A stretch of 64,000 nt of DNA, from contig JAHDXW010000010.1 in NCBI GenBank assembly GCA_023383015.1, forward strand, positions 1-64,000, given 5' to 3'. The stretch is from Paracoccaceae bacterium. GTDB taxonomy: Bacteria > Pseudomonadota > Alphaproteobacteria > Rhodobacterales > Rhodobacteraceae. The notes under the pieces are model-generated. The model saw only the letters and a program-made list of their open reading frames with translations. It was not told where the DNA came from and made no database searches. Numbering within the stretch: the stretch's first letter is position 1; the number at the start of each line of letters is the position of its first letter. This document shows, piece by piece, positions 59,174 through 64,000 of the stretch. A program made the translations under genes and the position numbers.

Positions 59174-60678
59174 CGCGGGCCGTCGACGGCGGCACCGACG
59201 GCGGCGCCGTCGGCGCTGCCGCCGAACCGGCAGCCGATCGGCGGGCCGGCAAGATCCGCTGCGATGCCTGCCCGGTGATGTGCTACATCGGCCCCGGCCA
59301 GACCGGCGCCTGCGACCGCTACGGCAACGCCGGCGGGCGGATCGTGCGCTGCGACCCGGTGACGATCCTTTCCCGCACGCTCGAGGGCGGCGGCCGGGTG
59401 GTGCCCTTCGGCCGCGCCGGCTGGGACGGCACGCTCGCCATGCCGGCCGACGCCTTCGTCACCGGCATCGGTGCCGGCACCACCTACCCCGACTACAAGC
59501 CCGCCCCCTTCATCGTCGCTGCCGGCGCCGAGGGGGCCGATACCGTCACCGTCGTCACCGAGGCGATCTTCTCCTACTGCGGCGTCAAGGTGAAGATCGA
59601 CACCGACCGCCACCTCGGTTCCGAGGGCGCCACCGTGCGCGCCGGCGGCGAGGCGGTGGGTCACGTCACCACCGCCGAGTACGGCAGCCAGATTCTGTCG
59701 CTCGGCGGCGTCCACCACCTGACCGGCGGCTCCAAGGCCGAGGGCCGGGCGACCTGCGCGGCGCTGCTTGCGCTCTGCAACCGCGAGGCGGTCGAGCTTG
59801 CGGTCGACGGCGGCGCCGCGGTGACGGTCCGGGCCGGCGCGGCGCCCGTCGTCGACGGGCTGGCCGAGCGGCGGATGCGCGTCGGCTGCGGCTCGGCCAC
59901 CATCGGCATGTTCGCCGCCCAGTGGCAGGGCCTCGTCGACGAGGTGGTGGTGGTCGACGACCACATCACCGGGGTGGTCAGCGAGCACCAGGCCGGCAAG
60001 GTGCTCGGCTGGCCCGACACCGGCATCCGCATCCGCGGCCACCGCTCGACGCCGGGGCGCTACTTCCGCGTCTCCGAACCCGGGCTCGGCTGGGGCGGCA
60101 CGCGGCTGACCGACCCCCTCGAGATCCTCGGGCCGTGGAACCCCGCGAAGGGCGCGCGGCCCGGCCTGCGACTGCTGATGGTGTCGACGACCGGCGAGGA
60201 CTTCGCCTTTTTCGAGCTCGACGCGGCGCTCGTGCCGCGGCCCCTGCCGCTGCCGGCCGCGCTCGCCGCCACCGTGGCGCTGATCGACGAGAACTGCGAG
60301 CCGTCGCTCTGCACCGTGCTCTTCATGGCCGGCGCCGGCGGCAGCCTGCGCGCCGGCGTCACCCGCAACCCGGTGCGGCTGACGCAGGCCGTCCACGCCG
60401 GGCGGGTGCGGCTGACCGCGGGCGGCGCGCCGGTCTACCTCTGGCCCGGCGGCGGCATCACCTTCATGGTCGACGTGACCCGCCTGCCGCAAGGCGCCTT
60501 CGGCGACGTGCCGACCCCGGCCCTGGTCGCCCCGGTCGAGTTCACCATGGCGCGCGCCGACTACCTCGAGCTCGGCGGCCACGCGGGCGCGATCCGCAGC
60601 CTGCCGCAGATCATGGCCGAGGGCGGCGAATACCCGACCGCGGCCCGTCTTGCCGCCTGGCCGGAGGGCGGGGGATGA
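59170..60678 (+). CDS. Fe-S protein similar to 6-hydroxynicotinate reductase
   Basis: 502 residues. N-terminal cysteine cluster C31-DA-C34-PVM-C38 and C48, then a large domain with repeated Gly-rich blocks (ALMPADAFVTGIG-like, YGSQILSLGGVHHLTGGSKAEGR, VVDDHITGVVSEHQAGKVLG). This matches proteins annotated as 6-hydroxynicotinate reductase, known from fermentative nicotinate breakdown in Eubacterium barkeri, where the ring is reduced with ferredoxin. In an aerobe-like cluster its exact substrate is unproven. GTG 59170 start overlaps the dehydrogenase stop; its own stop overlaps the UPF0280 start (ATGA). Confidence 0.7.
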   Translation: MTRAVDGGTDGGAVGAAAEPAADRRAGKIRCDACPVMCYIGPGQTGACDRYGNAGGRIVRCDPVTILSRTLEGGGRVVPFGRAGWDGTLAMPADAFVTGIGAGTTYPDYKPAPFIVAAGAEGADTVTVVTEAIFSYCGVKVKIDTDRHLGSEGATVRAGGEAVGHVTTAEYGSQILSLGGVHHLTGGSKAEGRATCAALLALCNREAVELAVDGGAAVTVRAGAAPVVDGLAERRMRVGCGSATIGMFAAQWQGLVDEVVVVDDHITGVVSEHQAGKVLGWPDTGIRIRGHRSTPGRYFRVSEPGLGWGGTRLTDPLEILGPWNPAKGARPGLRLLMVSTTGEDFAFFELDAALVPRPLPLPAALAATVALIDENCEPSLCTVLFMAGAGGSLRAGVTRNPVRLTQAVHAGRVRLTAGGAPVYLWPGGGITFMVDVTRLPQGAFGDVPTPALVAPVEFTMARADYLELGGHAGAIRSLPQIMAEGGEYPTAARLAAWPEGGG

Positions 60679-61535
60679 CCGGCGCCCTCGTCGCCTGGCT
60701 TGCCGGCGGCCGGCTGCACCTGCAGCACGGGCCGATCGACATCGTCATGCGGCTCGAGGGCGCGGCTGACGCGGTCGCGGCCGGCGAGCGGGCGGCGGCG
60801 GCGCGCTTTGCCACCGTCCTCGCCGAGCTCGTGGCCGAACTGCCCGCCCTGCGCCGGCCAGACCCGGGGCCGCTCGCCGGGGCCGTGGCGCGGCGGATGG
60901 CGGCGGCGGTCGCGCCGCACCGGCCGGTCTTCGTGACGCCGATGGCCGCCGTCGCCGGGGCGGTGGCCGAGGCGGTGCTGGCCGCCGCCGTCGCCGTTGC
61001 CGGCGACGGGCTCGCCCGCGGCTGGGCCAACAACGGCGGCGACATCGCGCTCCACCTCGCCCCCGGCGCGGCGCTTGGCGTGGCGATCGCCGCCCGCCCG
61101 GGGATGCCCGACCGGCTGACCATCGCCCACGCCGACCCGGTGCGCGGCATCGCCACCTCGGGCCGGGGCGGGCGGTCGTTCTCGCTCGGCATCGCCGATG
61201 CCGTCACCGTGCTGGCTGCCTCCGCCCCGGCCGCCGACGCCGCCGCGACGCTGATCGCCAACGCCGTCGACCTGCCCGGCCACCCCGGCATCCGCCGCCG
61301 GCCGGCGGCCGAGCTGCAGGAGGACAGCGACCTCGGGCCGATCCCCGTCACCGTCGCCGTGGCGCCCCTCGCGCCGGCCGAGCGCGCCCGCGCGCTCGCC
61401 CGCGGCCGTGCCGCCGCCGCCGCCATGGCCCGGCGCGGCCTGATTGCCGCGGCCGCGCTTTTCCTTCAGGGTGAGGTCGCAACGCTCGGCCCCGCCGCCC
61501 TCATGCCGCCCAGCCCGGAGCGCCTCGATGCCTGA
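60675..61535 (+). CDS. UPF0280 family protein (ApbE-like fold)
   Basis: 286 residues, Ala-rich, no signal peptide. The block GWANNGGDIALHL and IATSGRGGRSFSLGIADAVTVLA resemble UPF0280/ApbE-like proteins; ApbE itself transfers FMN to flavoproteins, but UPF0280 members have no proven activity. They recur next to hydroxynicotinate-reductase-like genes, so this could flavinylate or otherwise mature that enzyme (inference). ATG 60675 overlaps the previous stop; its stop overlaps the following gene by eight bases. Confidence 0.75.
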   Translation: MTGALVAWLAGGRLHLQHGPIDIVMRLEGAADAVAAGERAAAARFATVLAELVAELPALRRPDPGPLAGAVARRMAAAVAPHRPVFVTPMAAVAGAVAEAVLAAAVAVAGDGLARGWANNGGDIALHLAPGAALGVAIAARPGMPDRLTIAHADPVRGIATSGRGGRSFSLGIADAVTVLAASAPAADAAATLIANAVDLPGHPGIRRRPAAELQEDSDLGPIPVTVAVAPLAPAERARALARGRAAAAAMARRGLIAAAALFLQGEVATLGPAALMPPSPERLDA

Positions 61536-62109
61536 CTTCCCGGTCCGAAAGATCGTCCTGCAGATCGAGGAGATCGCCCATGAAGGCGGATCACCCCCTC
61601 GGGTGCCCCGTTTCCGCGGCGCGGTGGCTGCGGTCTGCGCCAACCCCTTCGCGGGGCGTTTCGCGCCCGACCTCCAGCCGGCGATGGAGGATCTCAAGCC
61701 GCTCGGCCTGATGCTGACCGACCGGCTGATCGCCGCCCTCGGCGGCCGCGAGGGGATCGACGGCTACGGCAAGGGGGCGCTGGTGGGCGAGGGGGGTGAA
61801 AGCGAGCACGGCGCGCTCTGGCACGTCCCCGGCGGCTACGCGATGCGCGCCCGCCTCGGCGAAAGCCGCGCCATCGTCCCCTCGGCGATGAAGGTCGCAG
61901 GCCCCGGGGCCAGCCTCGACGTCCCCCTCGGCCACATCAACGCGGCCTATGTCCGCAGCCACTTCGACGCCATCACCGTCGCCATCGCCGACGCGCCCCG
62001 GGCCGGCGAGATCGCCTTCGTGCTTGCCATGGCCCGAGGGCCGCGCGTGCACAGCCGCATGGGCGGGCTCGAGGCCTGGCAGGTCAAGGGCGAGGACGGG
62101 CTGCGCTGA
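61528..62109 (+). CDS. AA_synth family protein (PF06684, formerly DUF1185)
   Basis: 193 residues of a single conserved domain: VRKIVLQIEEIAHEGG, AAVCANPFAGRFAPDL, GEGGESEHGALWHVPGGYAMR and GHINAAYVRSHFDAI. Structures of this family are described as a variant of the Bacillus chorismate-mutase fold; the name 'amino acid synthesis' is not backed by a proven reaction. Given the neighbours it more likely acts on a ring compound or its opened product, for example as a hydrolase or isomerase. ATG 61528 lies inside the UPF0280 gene; the stop overlaps the next start (TGATG). Confidence 0.85.
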   Translation: MPDFPVRKIVLQIEEIAHEGGSPPRVPRFRGAVAAVCANPFAGRFAPDLQPAMEDLKPLGLMLTDRLIAALGGREGIDGYGKGALVGEGGESEHGALWHVPGGYAMRARLGESRAIVPSAMKVAGPGASLDVPLGHINAAYVRSHFDAITVAIADAPRAGEIAFVLAMARGPRVHSRMGGLEAWQVKGEDGLR

Positions 62110-63494
62110 TGCCGGCAGGGCGGGCAGGGGCGGGGGCAGGGGGCGCGGCGGTGGCGCTGGTCCCCGCCGCCGCTGCCGCCTGCGCCCTGCCGCCCTCGGT
62201 CATCCTGACCCTGCCCACCGACCTCTACATCGCCGGTGCCGCGATCACCGTCGCGGCGACCGCGCTGATGGGGGGCGCCGCCGGCCGGCTGCCGCTCCTG
62301 CAGCCCCGCCTCCTCTGGGTGCGGCCGGCGGTCCTGCCCCGCGACGTCACAAGCTACGCGGGCTTCCTCGTCTTCCTCCTTCTTTCCCTGGTGGGTCTCC
62401 TCGGGGTCCGCGACCCCATGCACAACCTCATGACGCTGCTGTTCTGGACCGGCGTCTGGGTCGCCCTGCCGCTCGCCTCGCTGCTGCTTGGCAACCTCTG
62501 GCGCCCGGTCAACCCCTGGCACGCGCCGGTGCGCATCGCCCGCACGCTTCTTGGCCGCACCGGCCGGGTCGGGCTGTCGCGCCTCGGTCACTGGCCGGCG
62601 GTGACGGGGCTCGCCGGCTTCGCCTGGTTCATGATCGTCTCGCTCGCCCCCGACGACCCCGCCGTGCTGGCCGCGACCGCGCTCTGCTACTGGGCGGCGG
62701 TCTTCGTCCTTGCCGTCGCCGAGGGCGAGGAATGGGTCGAGCAGGGCGAGTTCCTGACCGTCTTCTTCGGCCTGATCGCCCGCGTCGCGCCATTGTGGCG
62801 CGAGCCCGCGGGCGACGGGCAGGTGCGGATGATGGCCGGCTGGCCGGGCACGCAGGTGCTGGCGATGCCGGCGCTGTCGCGCTCGGGCATCGCCTTCGTC
62901 ACGCTGGCGCTCGCCGTGCTCACCTTCGACGGGCTGGTCGAGACGTTCTGGTGGATGGCGCTCGTCGGCGAGAACCCGCTCGAGTTCACCGGCCGTTCGG
63001 CGGTGCTCTGGGTCAACTCGGCCGGTCTCGCGGCGGCCTGGGCTGCCACCGCTGCCACCATCCTCGGCGCGCTTGCCCTCGGTCGGCGGCTGGCCGGCAG
63101 GGAGAGCGGCTTTGCCACCGGCCCGGTGATGCTCAGCTTCCTTGCCATCGCCGCAGGCTACCACGCCGCCCACTACCTCGTCATGCTGCTGACCGCCGGC
63201 CAGTACACGCTGGCGGCGCTGAACGATCCCTTCCTGCGCGGCGACGCGCTGCTCGGGCTTCCCGCCTACTACGTCTCGCTCGGCTTCCTGACCGACCGCG
63301 CGGTGATGGTGGCGGTCTACTCCGCCCAGTTCGCGGCCATCCTCGGCGCGCATCTGCTTGCCGTCCTGCTCGCGCTGCACCTTGCGCGGCGCGGCGGGGC
63401 GGTGCGGGCGGCGGCGCATCTGCCGCTGACGGCGCTGATGGTGGGCTATACGGTGATGGGGCTGTGGCTCCTGTCCACCGCCCGGGTGGGCTAG
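62109..63494 (+). CDS. polytopic inner-membrane protein, fenitrothion-hydrolase-like family
   Basis: 461 residues with about 10-11 membrane helices. The segment LPTDLYIAGAAITVAATALM, then WVALPLASLLLGNLWRPVNPWH resembles membrane proteins annotated as fenitrothion hydrolase (Fed) in Burkholderia and actinobacteria, but I cannot confirm activity from sequence. Conserved His/Asp/Glu within the membrane (GYHAAHYLVML, EGEEWVEQGEF) could bind metal. As part of a transport/oxidation operon it could equally be a permease. Directly coupled to the preceding gene. Confidence 0.65.
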   Translation: MPAGRAGAGAGGAAVALVPAAAAACALPPSVILTLPTDLYIAGAAITVAATALMGGAAGRLPLLQPRLLWVRPAVLPRDVTSYAGFLVFLLLSLVGLLGVRDPMHNLMTLLFWTGVWVALPLASLLLGNLWRPVNPWHAPVRIARTLLGRTGRVGLSRLGHWPAVTGLAGFAWFMIVSLAPDDPAVLAATALCYWAAVFVLAVAEGEEWVEQGEFLTVFFGLIARVAPLWREPAGDGQVRMMAGWPGTQVLAMPALSRSGIAFVTLALAVLTFDGLVETFWWMALVGENPLEFTGRSAVLWVNSAGLAAAWAATAATILGALALGRRLAGRESGFATGPVMLSFLAIAAGYHAAHYLVMLLTAGQYTLAALNDPFLRGDALLGLPAYYVSLGFLTDRAVMVAVYSAQFAAILGAHLLAVLLALHLARRGGAVRAAAHLPLTALMVGYTVMGLWLLSTARVG

Positions 63495-63603
63495 GGAGGC
63501 CGGCGCCCATGCCGCAGGACGATCACAGGGCAGCAACCCGCCGGCCGGGGCGCAGGCGGCGGGGCCCCATCCGAAGCGCCGGACCAAGCAGCGGAGACGC
63601 ACC

Positions 63604-64000
63604 ATGACCCTGCCCAAGCTCATCCAACCCACCCGCCGCGGCGTGCTCGGCGGCCTCGCCGCGGGGGGCGCGCTGGCGCTGTCGCCGGCGCGCTTCGCCT
63701 CAGCGCAGAGCGCGGCACCCATTCGCCTCGGCTTCCAGCTGCACCGCACCGGCATCGGCGCCGCCTACGGCCGCTGGTACGAGCGCACCACCCAGGCCGC
63801 CGTGAAGGTGCTGAACGAGGCCGGCGGCATCAACGGCCGGCCGGTCGAGGTGATCTTCGAGGACGACGGCACCGACCCCCGCCGCGGCGCCGAGGTGGTC
63901 GAGAAGCTCGCTACCCGGTCCGGCTGCGACGTCATCTTCGGGGCGCTCTTCAGCCATGTCGTGATCGGCTCGGCGCCGCGCGCGGGCGAACTGAAGATCC
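63604..64000 (+). CDS. ABC transporter solute-binding protein, branched-chain amino acid/amide type (partial)
   Basis: First 132 codons; runs off the window. TAT-type leader (TRRGVLGGLAAGGALALSP and cleavage after ASA), then a Peripla_BP_6 (LivK/UrtA-like) domain: IRLGFQLHRTGIGAAYGRWYERTTQAAVKVLNEAGGING and VIFEDDGTDPRRGAEVVEKL. Such proteins bind amino acids, amides, urea or aromatic acids. Placed after a 109-bp gap from the membrane protein gene with GGAG upstream of ATG 63604. It likely imports the substrate of the upstream dehydrogenase pathway. Confidence 0.88.
   Translation, partial: MTLPKLIQPTRRGVLGGLAAGGALALSPARFASAQSAAPIRLGFQLHRTGIGAAYGRWYERTTQAAVKVLNEAGGINGRPVEVIFEDDGTDPRRGAEVVEKLATRSGCDVIFGALFSHVVIGSAPRAGELKI

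Overview
The window is high-GC DNA with alphaproteobacterial features, most likely from a member of the Rhodobacterales/Rhodobacteraceae. This rests on tightly overlapping operons with ATGA/GTGA junctions, a tandem glycine riboswitch before gcvTHP, an EcfG-type (GGAAC-N16-CGTT) promoter, and several ABC uptake plus oxidoreductase clusters. No rRNA, CRISPR array or intact transposase was seen. The first ~13 kb is visibly less GC-rich than the last ~35 kb, and several truncated genes mark rearrangement junctions in the first 31 kb.

Region by region. (1) 1-3674: end of a transporter, a DUF1499 protein, then a sulfur/selenium-transfer-like operon (DsrE-like protein, cytosolic and exported rhodaneses, selenocysteine-lyase-like cysteine desulfurase, SAM methyltransferase). 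The methyltransferase is cut off at a junction near 3515-3530. (2) 3531-13152: an envelope/stress block: AI-2E family membrane protein (minus), GH13 branching-enzyme-like protein, phospholipase D, DUF2254 membrane protein, a dCache histidine kinase and a hybrid PAS kinase behind an EcfG-like promoter. (3) 13804-19134: metal resistance: NreA/CsoR-type repressor with a perfect palindromic operator, NreB-like efflux protein with a His-rich tail, a broken isoprenylcysteine methyltransferase-like gene, a Zn/Cd/Pb P-type ATPase with a MerR-type promoter, its divergent MerR regulator, and a broken PPOX-family gene. (4) 19361-27264: catabolism of a sugar acid or similar compound: enolase-superfamily dehydratase and GMC oxidoreductase on the minus strand, GntR/FadR regulator divergent, and a complete CUT1-type ABC transporter. 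(5) 27265-31159: gene-poor stretch with an intact cold-shock gene, decayed cold-shock copies, an inverted ~140-bp repeat pair, a small secreted protein, and a MarR regulator divergent from a four-helix membrane protein.

(6) 31355-44684: two M81 (MlrC-like) metallopeptidases, a D-2-hydroxyacid dehydrogenase, a dipeptide/oligopeptide ABC transporter and two tandem CocE/NonD hydrolases. It looks like uptake plus breakdown of a peptide- or ester-like compound, but the binding protein carries two frameshifts and one ATPase an in-frame stop. (7) 44964-54875: tRNA-Cys, a flippase, a gamma-glutamylcyclotransferase-like protein, glycine riboswitch plus gcvT-gcvH-orf110-gcvP, a secreted sulfatase, thioredoxin 2 and tRNA-Ala(CGC). 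(8) 55044-64000: MarR regulator divergent from an operon of FAD subunit, fused [2Fe-2S]/molybdopterin dehydrogenase, 6-hydroxynicotinate-reductase-like Fe-S protein, UPF0280 protein, PF06684 (AA_synth) protein, a polytopic membrane protein and a TAT-exported ABC binding protein cut by the window edge. This last operon is the best candidate for an undescribed system: a hydroxylation-then-reduction route for an N-heterocyclic or related ring compound. All functions are read from sequence motifs and remembered family features; no database search was run.
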